Source: Odobenus rosmarus divergens (lineage: Eukaryota > Chordata > Mammalia > Carnivora > Odobenidae). Taken from it: DNA of 64,000 bases. A program made the translations under genes and the position numbers. Shown here piece by piece: positions 43,243-53,835 of this stretch (the first letter of the stretch is position 1; each line of letters starts with the position of its first letter). The notes under the pieces were generated by a model. That model was not told where the DNA came from. It searched no databases and saw nothing but the letters and a program-made list of their open reading frames with translations. Location of the stretch: positions 493,840 to 557,839 of the forward strand of contig NW_004450941.1 in assembly GCF_000321225.1 (NCBI RefSeq). Direction: 5' to 3'.

Positions 43243-44384
43243 AAAAACAGATAATGTTTGGTCCTTTAATTTGACACCTCCTTTTCTGAGGTAATAGTTT
43301 TTATCCGAGGATCTGTTGGCCTTGTGTTAGCATTATTAGAACAGTAGCCTTCTGTCGGTTGGAAATACAATCTGTTTCTGAGAGCAGTTTCTTGTCTTCA
43401 CTAAATGAAACGGCTTTATCTGAATTCTGCAATTTCCCTATTTGACTCTGGGTTTTCATATTCTGTCTCCTGGTGATGACCTTATCCATATTAGGAAGAG
43501 CTCTTTAGAATTTTTTTCAGGATCATATTTAAGGCATTCTCAAAGCAAGTTACATATACTTCAGTGTGCTTTTCAGTGTGTATTGGAGGAAAAGAATATG
43601 TGAGCCTAATTTTTAAGGGTAAAGGTAGTTTCCCATTTTTCTCTTACTTGTATATATCACTAGTGTCCCCAAATGTAGGTCACTAGTGGGAAGTGACAAA
43701 GGAATGAGAGAGCATTCTAATGAGGAGGATTAGCACATTGACAAGTAATTAACACCATATAAGAACTTATGTTAACAGACAATATTGCCCACTTAGTAAA
43801 CTGCATGCAGCCACCTTAAAATTTGGAGCCCACAGTAAAATGTAATTCGGGTTGCTTCATATCATTAGCATTGATAGGTTCCTTTTTTATGCTGCCTTAA
43901 CCTAAAGTGGTTTTGTGAATTGAATTTAAATGCTGCTACTAGGCTGATAATACACAATACATTTTAAAAGACGAGTTCTCTATTGTCTGTAACATACAAG
44001 TGTCACTTGTAAGGGAGATAGAGTATTTCTATTAAGGCCAGACTAATTTCCGGTTCTGAGGGCCAGTAAGCACCACAGATGATAAAATTCTGTTTGTCGC
44101 AGGCAGGATCATGCAGGCAACATTCCCTTTTGAGTCTGTTTTGGAAAATGAGTTGAATCCATCTGTGCTGAATTGTCTGCACTCATTCAATTTCTCCTTT
44201 TCTCTTGTTCTCCTTAAATTGACATCATCATTTAAAACCTATTTCTCTGTATGAAGTTATTGTTAGCTTCTTGCTAGATGATTATTTCCTAAACTTGTCT
44301 CTTCCACAAGTAGGGGGTCCCACGGTCATATATTACTATATCCTTTAACATGGACTCTTTTACATTCTATCATATTTGAAATCA
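43243..44384. other. Unassigned stretch
   Basis: No feature recognised. Confidence 0.4.
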
Positions 44385-44800
44385 AGTGGCATTTATTCCT
44401 TCAGACAAAAAAATATTCTTGCCTTTGTGGAAGTTATATCTGGAGGGCAGAGGGGAACACAGTACAAAAACAAAACAAGGAAACAAACAAACAAAACCAA
44501 AAAAAGCTTATATAGCATGTTTGATGGTAATAAGTCCAAAAGAAGGAAGAAACAGGGTAACATTAAGAGTGGATCTCATGGGCAAAGAGATTTTTAGAAG
44601 AGAGACTTGAGAAAAGTGCAAGGGTGAGTCATGCCCTTATCTAGGGGAAATGTATTCCAGGCAAAGGGAACGAACAGCCAGTGCAAATGCCTTGAAGCAG
44701 GAGTGCACTGGGCTGGTTGAAGAATTGAAGGGCAACGAGGTCAGTGAGCCCAGGAGTCTGCAACGAGAAGAGTAGTAGCAGAGGTCAGAGGTAAATGCGG
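44385..44800 (-). repeat. LINE-2 3' region, antisense
   Basis: 'aaatattcttgcctttgtgg', 'gggaaatgtattccaggcaa', 'gggaacgaacagccagtgca' and 'aatgccttgaagcaggagtg' are diagnostic of this L2 segment. A (CAAA)-rich insertion is at 44465-44503. Confidence 0.8.
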
Positions 44801-45378
44801 ATATCGAACTAAGGAAGAGGCAGGAAATATTGACATCCAGGCTGCGAAATCTTTGCTAGGTATGCATGCAGTTAGCCATGAGCAATTTGTACAGGCAACA
44901 GGATTAGCTAATTTGATTGTCATTATTGATCCAAGCAACCTGCTACTAATGTGCTAGTCCATAGATAGTGCTGAAGGTTTCAAGTTAGTACTGGTACAAT
45001 AATCAGAAATATATGGAATGGAATAATGCTCTGTTTGCAGAGTTAAGCTGAGGATAACACTGTATTAGAGGGTGGGCAGAAGAGGAAGAACTTCTTTTTT
45101 TTTTTTTAATTTCCACCAGAAAAAATGAAAGTCTTTTCAACAAGACATCAAAATGTCTTGTTGAACAATGAAGAAATGAAACGTCAGTCACGTGTTTTCA
45201 TGTAGATGAAATATATGTCCTGTCTTTCAGTTATTTAAAATGAGTTATGTTAAGCAGTCTAGGTTTAGGTGGATATATTTGTAGATAATCAAGCTTCACA
45301 AACATCATTCTCAAGAAATGAGAGCCATGTTTATCATCCCTATTACTTCTGGGTCCAGGAATTAATTCTTAGACACAA
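44801..45378. other. Unassigned stretch
   Basis: Contains a short inverted repeat 'caacaagacatcaaaatgtcttgttgaa' at about 45139-45166 (arms 'caacaagaca' and 'tgtcttgttg'). No gene. Confidence 0.45.
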
Positions 45379-45391
45379 AAACAGATTGGGG

Positions 45392-45588
45392 GGCACCTGG
45401 GTGGCTCAGATGGTTAAGTGTCTGCCTTTGGCTCAGGTCATGATCCCAGGGTCCTGGGATCGAGTCCCGCATCGGGCTCCTTGCTCAGCAGGGAGTCTGC
45501 TTCTCCCTCTCCCTCTGCCTCTCCCCCTGCTTGTTCTCTGTCTGTCTCTCTCGCAAATGAATAAATAAAATCTTTAAAAAAAAAAAAC
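45392..45588 (+). repeat. Can-SINE, sense, perfect 13-bp TSD
   Basis: 'ggcacctgggtggctcagat' to 'aaataaaatctttaaaaaaa'. TSD aaacagattgggg at 45379-45391 and 45589-45601. Confidence 0.97.
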
Positions 45589-45601
45589 AAACAGATTGGG
45601 G

Positions 45602-46049
45602 CTTACGCTACCAACCCCTGAAGGTGATCCCAAATACTCTTTACACTTATTTTACTCATTTGTGCTCTAGTCTATATCATATCTTAGGTGAACTTGTCAT
45701 GAAACTTCATTTCTTTAGTCACTTTATAAAGTTAGCACTTTTGACTTAATCAAACTTGCCTTTCCTTGGCATTACACCATCCTGGAGTTTTACCCTACCC
45801 TTTGGATTGCCTTAACCCCCTAAGAAAAGGCAGAACTGTGATGCAAGCTTTCATAGTGAGGCATTTAAATTCATGTGCTTAAAAAGCACAGGTCCGAAAA
45901 ATTATATGTGAATTCCTCGTTTTTTCAATGATTTATTCAATTGGGTTAATTACCCAGTTAACAGTTAATTACCCAATTAACTGTTGGGTAAGAACAGTGT
46001 CTTGTGATCCGCTACGTTATGATGTTGCTTTGCAGGTAGGTAACTCAGG
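45602..46049. other. Unassigned, with TTAATTACCC repeat-palindrome
   Basis: 45941-45990 holds two copies of gttaattaccca (about 45945-45956 and 45964-45975), and the hairpin arms ttacccaa/ttgggtaa at the right end. Otherwise nothing recognised. Confidence 0.5.
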
Positions 46050-46130
46050 TTTGGGTAGAGTTCAGTCATTCACTGGCTCTGAGCCACTTACTTCCCAACT
46101 GTAAAATAAAGGGCTGTACTAGATCAGTGA
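46050..46130 (+). repeat. MIR-like fragment, sense
   Basis: 'agtcattcactggctctgag', 'ccacttacttcccaactgta' and 'aaataaagggctgtactaga' resemble a MIR/MIR3 core and 3' part. Confidence 0.5.
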
Positions 46131-46884
46131 TTTGAAAACTTCTCTAGCAGATGCTGAGAAGACCCTTGCCGGGCTGCCACTGGGGTTAGAGTAGGGTGGC
46201 ATGAGAAGGGGCTGCACAGCTGTTCCAAGCACATCTGTTTTATGTATTGAGATTCCTTGTAAGATTTCATTTGAAGGAAGATTTCCCCTGTGAAAATTGA
46301 CAGTTGTTGTCTTGGAACAGAGTTCATCAAACTTTTTGCTTTTATAGACCATAAAAACCTTCTAATATACTTACTCCCTCACGAAGTTATACATTAACAG
46401 CTAAAAATCTTCAATATATGTTTAAATGGTCACAGAGTACACTTTAGAGCATATTACAGATGTTGAGTTTTTAAAATAGAAATATTTCGTCATCCTTTTA
46501 AAGTTGTCCAATAGTATCTATATGTCAAAACAACTGGACACACACCATTATCCATTAAAATGAACATGAACAATATGTACTATAACTGTCAGAAATTTAG
46601 CGTTGTTCCTTTTTGTCTTTCAACTCATATAGCCATTTCCACAGTATTTTATACTAGTGTAATATATTTTATTCTTAAGTCTTTTACAGAACATCAGCTC
46701 ATATTTCTTTGGCACAAAAAATATATATGCATTAAAATGCTAATTTAAACATTTCCTGTAATCATATATTCATATGGGTTGAAAAACATCATTCAGGATT
46801 GAGTGATCATTACACTTATGTAGGAGTACACAATTGATCAAAATAAAACATATTACACATTTGAATAAAAACTTAAAAACATAG
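46131..46884. other. Unassigned stretch, possible decayed DNA transposon
   Basis: 'cagtgatttgaaaacttctc' (46125-46144) resembles a hAT terminal repeat, but no matching partner end is visible. Rest is AT-rich. Confidence 0.3.
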
Positions 46885-47070
46885 AAACAACTGAGGGTTC
46901 TAGAGGGGAGGGTGTGGGGGTTGGGTTAGCGTGGTGATGGGTATTAAAGAGGGCACGTATTGAATGGAGCACTGGGTGTTCTACGCAAACAACGAATCAT
47001 GGGACACCACATCAAAACCTAATGATGTAATGTATGGTGATTAACATAATAAAATAAAATTTAAAAAAAA
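46885..47070 (+). repeat. Carnivore LINE-1 3' end, sense
   Basis: 'gtgatgggtattaaagaggg', 'ggagcactgggtgttctacg', 'aacgaatcatgggacaccac' and 'acataataaaataaaattt' plus an A-run are the recent carnivore L1 3' UTR end. It is severely 5'-truncated (about 185 bp). Confidence 0.9.
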
Positions 47071-47081
47071 ACCATACAACT

Positions 47082-48099
47082 AGTATTTATTAGAAATGTG
47101 TTTCTTAAGTGCATTGGATAAGAATAATTTTTTCAGTGAGTTTATATGCTCCTAGATAAATGTGGCGGGAAAGGAGTTTTATTTTGCTAATGTCTCACAC
47201 TCATTTAAACTCTGACTTAACATGTCAAAGATTTATCAGCCGTTTTAACTGGCTTAGGTCTTCCTTAATGTGGTTGAAAGGAAAGAATTGGAAAGCACAG
47301 GAATTGCAAAGAATGTGTCACTCGGTGGTTATTTTGATTCATATTCTGGACAGTTACAACAGTGTATCCAACTGAGCCTGTGTCTGGTCACTTGGAGGTT
47401 TTTGTCCCCCAGGGAAATACCCCATGCTGTGGTTTTGGTGACAGTTCTGGAGCCCTGGGCTTCTTTTTTAAAGTGGGAGGAGGAGGCTTATGAAAAGAGA
47501 CTGTAAAGGAGAAGCTGCTTGGAACCTACACTCTGGGTGCTTCCAGGTAGATCAACTTTGCAAAAAAGGCATGGAGAAGTAAGGGAACTGAAAACCCATT
47601 CTCTTAGATCTAGCCACATACAAGTACCCCCTTAAAAAAGTCTAATGGATGTCTACACACAGACACGCATGGTCTAGTTTGGGAAAACCCCTGTGCTGGT
47701 ATATCTGTTGGGCCCCTTCTCATTTTATAATTTCATGATCCCTTGTTAGGTTATCATACTACAGATGATAACCCTAAAATCCCTTTGCAATGGAGAAGCC
47801 AAAAGAAAACATACAGATTTTGCAAATACAAAATGCAAAAGCAACATATGTACCACCCTTTAATATTTTTCTTTTGTATTTACATCAGATTAAACCTCTG
47901 TAAATAATGGTATTCCCCAAATTGTTCTTCTCATGTGTATCTGATTGAAAACTGAACTTGAAAATTGAGTTTTACAGTTTACTTGTAAGTAGATCCAGAG
48001 CAAATCAGCCCTGTTTCATGCCTCTTGCCTACTGATAAATTGAATTGACTTGAGCAGAAACACATTAAAATGTAACATGAGAAGAATATAGGAAGAGAG
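47082..48099. other. Unassigned stretch
   Basis: No repeat or gene signal recognised. Confidence 0.4.
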
Positions 48100-48420
48100 A
48101 AGAAGTGGCGTGATAATTACCATAGAGACATTATATCGACCTCGCTATTAGTTTCTCGTGTCACTAGCAAAACTGAGAAGCAAGCTCATTAGAGTAAATA
48201 CAAAGATTTCTTTTTATGTGTTACAATTATATTGTTCTAGTTTAGGAGAGATGCATGACACAGCTATACATGGATTCTGTGCAGAGTTGTTTAGGTAATT
48301 AACTCCAGCGGAGACACACTATTTTCAGATAACAAGGAACATACAATTTTCACCTGAGGGCTCCAGACATTTAGTTTCCTCAAATCAAGACTATAGTGAT
48401 GCGGACTACTTAAGCCATGA
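48100..48420. promoter_or_regulatory. Candidate conserved noncoding element
   Basis: Repeat-free, with 'ggcgtgataattaccataga', 'aggtaattaactccagcgga' and 'cacctgagggctccagacat' (TAAT cores, an E-box and retained CpGs). Suggested from motif density only. Confidence 0.22.
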
Positions 48421-48650
48421 ATGAAGCTTGGCACACCGAGCTGTCCTTCCCGAATCTCTTGAGCAGCATGAAGAGTCTTTCCCTGTTCACGTAAATGTAT
48501 AATAACATCACCATGAAATGCAGTGACTGGCTTCCACTGTCAGATTTGGATGCTTACTGGCATAATGCATACAACAGGAATGACTGCATAATGTTCTTGG
48601 GTTCTAGTAAGTATTCAGGAAAAGTCTGATGAACATTTATATGTATATTT
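48421..48650. other. Unassigned stretch
   Basis: Nothing recognised. Confidence 0.4.
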
Positions 48651-48847
48651 AAAGATTTATTTACTTCTTTGAGAAAGAGCACGCATGCACATGCAGGGAG
48701 GTGGGGCAGAGGGAGAGGGAGAAAACGTCCCAACAGACAGCGCTGAGGGTGAGCCCAACCTGGGTGTCGATCTCAGGACCCTGAGATCAGGACCTGAGCT
48801 GAAACCAAGGGTCGGATGCTTAACCAACTGCACCACCCAGGCGCTGC
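48651..48847 (-). repeat. Can-SINE, old, antisense
   Basis: 'aaagatttatttacttcttt' to 'caccacccaggcgc'. The flanks catttatatgtatattt and cattatatatattttt are a diverged TSD. Confidence 0.9.
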
Positions 48848-48880
48848 CATTATATATATTTTTAAAGAAAGCTATTAGAG

Positions 48881-49038
48881 GTGGGTGAGGGGATGGGTGA
48901 AATAGATAAAGGGATTAAAAAAGTACACTTATCTTGATGAGCATTGAGAAATGTATAGAATTGTTGAATCATTATACTGTACACCTGAAGCTAATATAAC
49001 ACCGTATGTTAATTATGCTTGAATAAGAAAAAAGATAT
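48881..49038 (+). repeat. Carnivore LINE-1 3' end, sense
   Basis: 'gggtgaaatagataaaggga', 'gagcattgagaaatgtatag' and 'attatactgtacacctgaag' match the sense part of the L1 at 35459-35662. TSD ctattagag (48872-48880) versus ctagtagag (49039-49047). Confidence 0.85.
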
Positions 49039-49124
49039 CTAGTAGAGCATATAGATATAAATGAGTATCAACATTCCTAATAGAGTACATTCGTAAGATT
49101 TTTGTGCATATTTATTTTTGTGCA

Positions 49125-49195
49125 TACATGTGTGCACAAGTGTGTGAGACTATATATGTGTGTACACATGCAAACACACGTGTGTATATGGTGGT
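49125..49195. repeat. Imperfect TG/CA-rich tract
   Basis: Alternating purine-pyrimidine runs with TATA interruptions ('tatatgtgtgtacacatgca', 'acacacgtgtgtatatgg'). Confidence 0.7.
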
Positions 49196-49254
49196 AGGGA
49201 GAGAGAAGGAAAATATGAAGCTTTTGGAACAGCAATTCTTTTGCTTTTAAATCC

Positions 49255-49375
49255 CATAGGACTGTGAGCAACCCAAGAGCAGGCAACCTCTTTTCTTGAC
49301 TTCTTATAATTAGGTATAATGCTGTGCCCGATTGAGAATAAAAACGAAAAGTGAATGAATGGATGAATAAAATAT
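49255..49375 (+). repeat. LINE-2 3' end, sense
   Basis: 'aggactgtgagcaacccaag', 'aggtataatgctgtgcccga' and 'gtgaatgaatggatgaataa' follow the L2 terminus. Confidence 0.6.
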
Positions 49376-49589
49376 AATAGATAAAATACACAGCTGTGGA
49401 ATTATAATGAGAACACGTGTGTGGATGCAATTGTGAGCTGTAAAGAGCTGTGGAAGGGTAGGCTGTGATATTTTTGGGAGCATGCATCAGTTCTTCGTTT
49501 CTTGCGAGAGATGCAGGAATACAGCTATCCCCAGAGAATTATAGTCAAATTCAGTGGAGCCTTTGGGGCAAAGCGGTTGTTAAGTGTGG
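49376..49589. other. Unassigned stretch
   Basis: Nothing recognised. Confidence 0.4.
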
Positions 49590-49705
49590 TTCCTGGAATT
49601 AGAACTGAGTTGGAATCACAGCCTCATCACTTACTAGCTGTGAGACCTCAGTCAAAATACTTAACTTCTATGTGCCTCAGTTGTGTCATTTGCGCAAAGG
49701 GCACA
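49590..49705 (+). repeat. MIR SINE, sense
   Basis: 'gagttggaatcacagcctca', 'cttactagctgtgagacctc' and 'tatgtgcctcagttgtgtca' are MIR blocks in order. Confidence 0.85.
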
Positions 49706-49909
49706 CACAATAAGAGTTCCTAAAGCATTGGGCCGTTTTGACAGGTGCATGCTTCAGAGCATGTACAGGTATTTCTTACTACAGATTTGTGGCTGTAAAA
49801 ATTCAGGACAGTGTTCATTCAATTAATCTTTACTAAAAAGATCTTGAAGAAGAAAAGGATTGTCCTGACTGTTCAGGTTGGAGCTCTCTGTGGTAGTAAA
49901 GATAACATG

Positions 49910-50040
49910 AGGTTTGTGATACGATAAATCTTCATCGATGTCCTAAATCTGCTACTTAAAAGTTCTGTGACTCAGAATTAGTTCCTTTAGCCACAAGATT
50001 CAGATTCTTCTCTGTACAATAGGATAATAATATAATAGCT
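49910..50040 (+). repeat. MIR SINE, sense
   Basis: 'ctaaatctgctacttaaaag', 'gttctgtgactcagaattag' and 'attcttctctgtacaatagg' follow MIR order with strong decay. Confidence 0.6.
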
Positions 50041-50041
50041 C

Positions 50042-50215
50042 ATATTTGGCAGTGACAATGTGCCAGACACTGTTCCAAGAGCTTTATGTGTATTTGCTCA
50101 GTTAATCCTCACAGTGTCCCCAAGGAATAACTACAGTATTGTTATTCATCTTGGCTACTCATTGAAGTTGTAGTGATTACCCTCATGTCACAATTGAGAG
50201 AATAACTTCAGAGAA
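50042..50215 (-). repeat. MIR SINE, antisense
   Basis: 'gacaatgtgccagacactgt', 'tccaagagctttatgtgtat' and 'cagttaatcctcacagtgtc' are the complement of the MIR 3' half. Tail-to-tail with the preceding MIR. Confidence 0.75.
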
Positions 50216-51139
50216 GTTTCATGAATGGTACTGTATTTTCCACTTCTTGAGGACTTACATTCTGTGCGAGGCATCCTATAGTCCTTGGCACCTATGAAGT
50301 GGTAAATAAACATAGGTGCGCTGATTTAGGAAGATGACTCTCGGAAATCCAGCCAGTAAAATTGACAATGGTTTGGTGAGTATGGCTTGAATACTATAAT
50401 GACACTTCTGAAAACCAAATGCTCCTGAGAACGAGGATGACGAATGGTGTGTGGGAGGGTAGACTCGACAGTTGAGCTGTTGATGAATACACAAGCCTCT
50501 TTAAAGGGACTGAGTGCTTCCACAGGCAGCCTTTGCAGGAGGATAAATTGAACCATTTGAAATTCATAGAAAGCAGATGGAAAGGCACCCTAGAAATCTG
50601 ACTCCTGGAATTTCAGGTCTTAGGCATTTTATCTCAATAAAAAAAATTAAGAAACCTACTGACTTCACCTATTAGACTCAGAATGAAAAAAAATTGAGCC
50701 TACAGAGAGGTGAACTGACCTAGTTACAGAGAAATAATCTGTTTAGTGAGAGGAGAGCTATATGCATAGAAAGGTAACTGTTCAGTGTAACTAAGTTCAA
50801 TGACCAAAGTTTATGATGCCAGTAATCCCATACTTGGATCTAGATGAAACATAAATTGATTAGGTTGGTACCAAGAAGGGTATTATTGGATCTGTCACAA
50901 CATGGTTTATACAGAAATACTTGGGAGTTTTATAATCAAATATATATACTCGAGATGTATATATATGTATGTATAAAATCAATATATACTGACCATTCAG
51001 ATGACTAGATTAATTATGCAAAGGCCCAGTTTTGTTGGTGCTACGTACTGATTTAACTGTAGGATATGATCTCTTAGGCCTTGTTATTTGTAGAAGCCAG
51101 CTCTGTTCTGCCTCCTCTAACTACCTCCTCTTTACATTT
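50216..51139. other. Unassigned stretch
   Basis: No feature recognised; a TATA-rich run lies at 50940-50992. Confidence 0.4.
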
Positions 51140-51555
51140 TTATTCATTCATTTATTCAACAAATATTTATTTAGTGCTTACTGTATGCTAGGCACTGGTC
51201 CTAGGTTCTGGGCACCCAGTAGTGAACAAAACCAATATGGTTCTTTTCTTCACCGAGCACAAAGTCTAGTGGAGGAGGTAGATCATTTGTAGGTAGATCT
51301 GAAAGGACTTGCTATTAGATCGGATGTGGGGCTACAGAAGATTGAAGAGTTGTGAGTGACTCCCAGGTTTCTCACTTGGACAACTGGGTGGCTGGTGGTG
51401 CCATTCAGTGTGAGCAAGTATACTGGAGGGAAACCACAGGGCTTTTGTTGTTGCCTTGGTATTCTTCTGGCTTGGTGAGGGAAAAGTGACTGATCACATG
51501 TTAAGTGTGTTGAGCTTTAGGGGCTTATGGGCCATTCAAGGGGAAAAGTCTAGTC
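51140..51555 (-). repeat. LINE-2 3' region, antisense
   Basis: 'ttcatttattcaacaaatat', 'actgtatgctaggcactggt', 'cagtagtgaacaaaaccaat' and 'actcccaggtttctcacttg' are classic complement-strand L2 blocks. Confidence 0.88.
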
Positions 51556-51774
51556 AGTAGTTGGCTCTATAGACCTGTATCTGTTTTATCTCTCTGAATC
51601 CCACCCCTCCCTCCTCATGGACTTTAGTCTTTTGTTTATTCCCCTCTACTATGTTTTGAGTTCTTTCCCTGTATTTGTTCCTTATCTTCAGCATTAAACA
51701 GATATTTCACTCTTGCAAAACATCTCCTATCCCAATAAATCTCTCCATATACTTCTTGTATCTCATCATTAAGT
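51556..51774. other. Unassigned stretch
   Basis: Nothing firm; pyrimidine-rich. Confidence 0.35.
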
Positions 51775-52130
51775 CATTCATTCAACTAATAGTTATTTGG
51801 GCACCTATTAAGCAGCTTGCGGGTTACTGGAGACGAAGTAGTAAATAAGATCAGCAAGAGTCTTGTCGCTATAGTCCTTCATACAGGCAATGAACAAATA
51901 ACAAGTATGTCTCATATTATAAGGATTAGTATAAGGTGTTAAAAGAAAAAAATAAGACAATGATGTAATCTAGACAGAGAAGTCATGAACAGCCTGGAGG
52001 GAGTGATATTTAGGTGAGACCTAACGGCCAACCAAGTAAGAGCTGGCCGATACAAGAGCATGGTGGTTATTCAAGTTTGGAACAGAGTTGAAGGCTGTGG
52101 GAAGATTGGTCAAGACTCTGAGGTACAAAA
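51775..52130 (-). repeat. LINE-2 3' region, antisense
   Basis: 'cattcattcaactaatagtt', 'gggcacctattaagcagctt', 'gggagtgatatttaggtgag' and 'acctaacggccaaccaagta' follow L2 complement order. Confidence 0.8.
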
Positions 52131-52284
52131 GGTCATAAGCCTTTGGTGGAACTGAAATAGATCTATAGTGAATGGAAATAATTAACTTCAACCATATGAA
52201 AGTGCCACTATTTATGGACTACCGGAATGGCAACTCTGTATGGTTCAATCCAGCAGAAAGCAATGAGAAGTGAGATAAGGAATT

Positions 52285-53480
52285 CATTCACTTTACTTAG
52301 AAAGTATTTATTGAGTGCCTACCAGATGCAAAATGCTCATCTAAGCACTGAAGATTCAGCAGTGAGTAAGATAAACAATCCTACCCTCTTGAAGCAGAAA
52401 TTCTAGTGAAGAGAGAAAGAAGTTTAAAGGGTGGTGATGGGGAGTGCTGGATAGATTGTATAGAGTCTTGTGCTTTTGTAATTAATCCTAAAGGGCAACG
52501 AGAAGACATTATAGCATATTAATCAGCAAAGTTACTGGGTCAGTTGTATATTTTTAAAATAACACCATGGCTAAAGTGAGATGCAGATGAATGGGTTGGA
52601 GGGATCAAAAGTGGAAACAAGACACAAAATAGAAGACAATTAACCAACAGGTAAGAGATCACAGTATCCTAGACTAGGGTAGAGTAAGAATGGTGGGAAG
52701 TAGACAATTAGATACTGATTTTTGAGGTAGAATCAGCAAGGCTTCAAAACTGTTAGGATGTGGGGAGGGGAGGGAGGTAAAGTAAGGTCAAAATCTGCAG
52801 TCCCTTCTAGATTTTTGTATTGTGAGCCTAGTGGATGGTGGTATGATTTACTGAGATCAAGAACACATAAGGAGGAATGGGTTTGGGGTATAGCTTTGAT
52901 CAGTGGCAGATATTAAGTGTGAGATATCAAGCAAAAGATGGCAGGAGACAATTGTAATCAAAAGTGCAACAACGGGAGCAGTTCTCCCTGAGTGTAGCAG
53001 TAAACTGGTATATGGTCTCCAGGGAATTTGTAAGCCAGAATGAAGTTGGCTAAAAGGGATCTGCTTTTTATTATTGCCATGTGCCAGCAATACTAAGCAA
53101 TTCCAGACAAAATACTCTTCCCTCCTGGGGCTGTCTGTGCCCATCGCCCTCCTCACTCCTTCCTCGGTACACCACTGAAGTTGGGTATGGATGCCTGCTT
53201 TGGGGAGAAAAGTCGGAGCTAGAGATATTTACTGGGGTTTCAGCAGCATATGGGTGATAATGAAAGCCACAGCAGTTGAAGCAGTAGAAAGGGATACTCG
53301 ATATTAAGAAGGGCATAAGAAAGAGCCAGAGCTTTGAGAATGATAATATTTAAAGAGTTAGCAGAGAAAGGCATATACAAAGAGACTGGGAAGGATTTTC
53401 TAGAACTATGAGAAGTGAATGATATTACAGAAACCAAAGGAAGAGAGTGTTTCTATCATTATGATGTGGTCAAATGTCAG
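52285..53480 (-). repeat. LINE-2, long antisense fragment
   Basis: 'gtatttattgagtgcctacc', 'cagcagtgagtaagataaac' and 'cctacctcttgaagcagaaa'-like text begin it. The later 'agagttagcagagaaaggca' and 'aggaagagagtgtttctatc' belong further into L2. The middle (about 52860-53240) is weakly matched. Confidence 0.65.
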
Positions 53481-53514
53481 GCGAGGTGAGAACTGAAGAA
53501 CGTATCACCTTTTC

Positions 53515-53835
53515 TATTCAGTATTATTCGAGCACTCAGTGTGTGTTAGGGGACCACAACGAAGGGTGAGATATGGTTCTCATCTGTAAGAATGTTACAG
53601 GCAAGTGAGAAAAATGGGTCAGATTGATCATTGGTTATAAAGCAACACAACAAATGTTCAGAGAAAGGTATGTAAAAAGTAGTTGGGGAGGAATAAAAAG
53701 TATTTGGGGGAGAAACTAGATTGGAAAGGGGAGAGAAGAATGGGGGCAGGGATTGTGCCAGAGATGGCTTGAAAGGAAAGGTTGGCCTTGAAGGGGGTAG
53801 GTCAGCAGATGAAAAGAGAGAGCAAGATGGTTAAT
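53515..53835 (-). repeat. LINE-2 3' region, antisense
   Basis: A new L2 3' end starts with 'attattcgagcactcagtgt' and 'gtgagatatggttctcatct', then 'ggcttgaaaggaaaggttgg'. A second copy following the previous one in the same orientation. Confidence 0.7.

Noticed and set aside
46120..46340. Possible hAT transposon starting 'cagtgatttgaaaac'
   Set aside because: No matching terminal inverted repeat or 8-bp TSD could be found.
49077..49487. 136-codon minus-strand open frame rich in His, Cys and Thr
   Set aside because: The composition comes from the TG/CA-rich tract and an L2 end. Not a gene.
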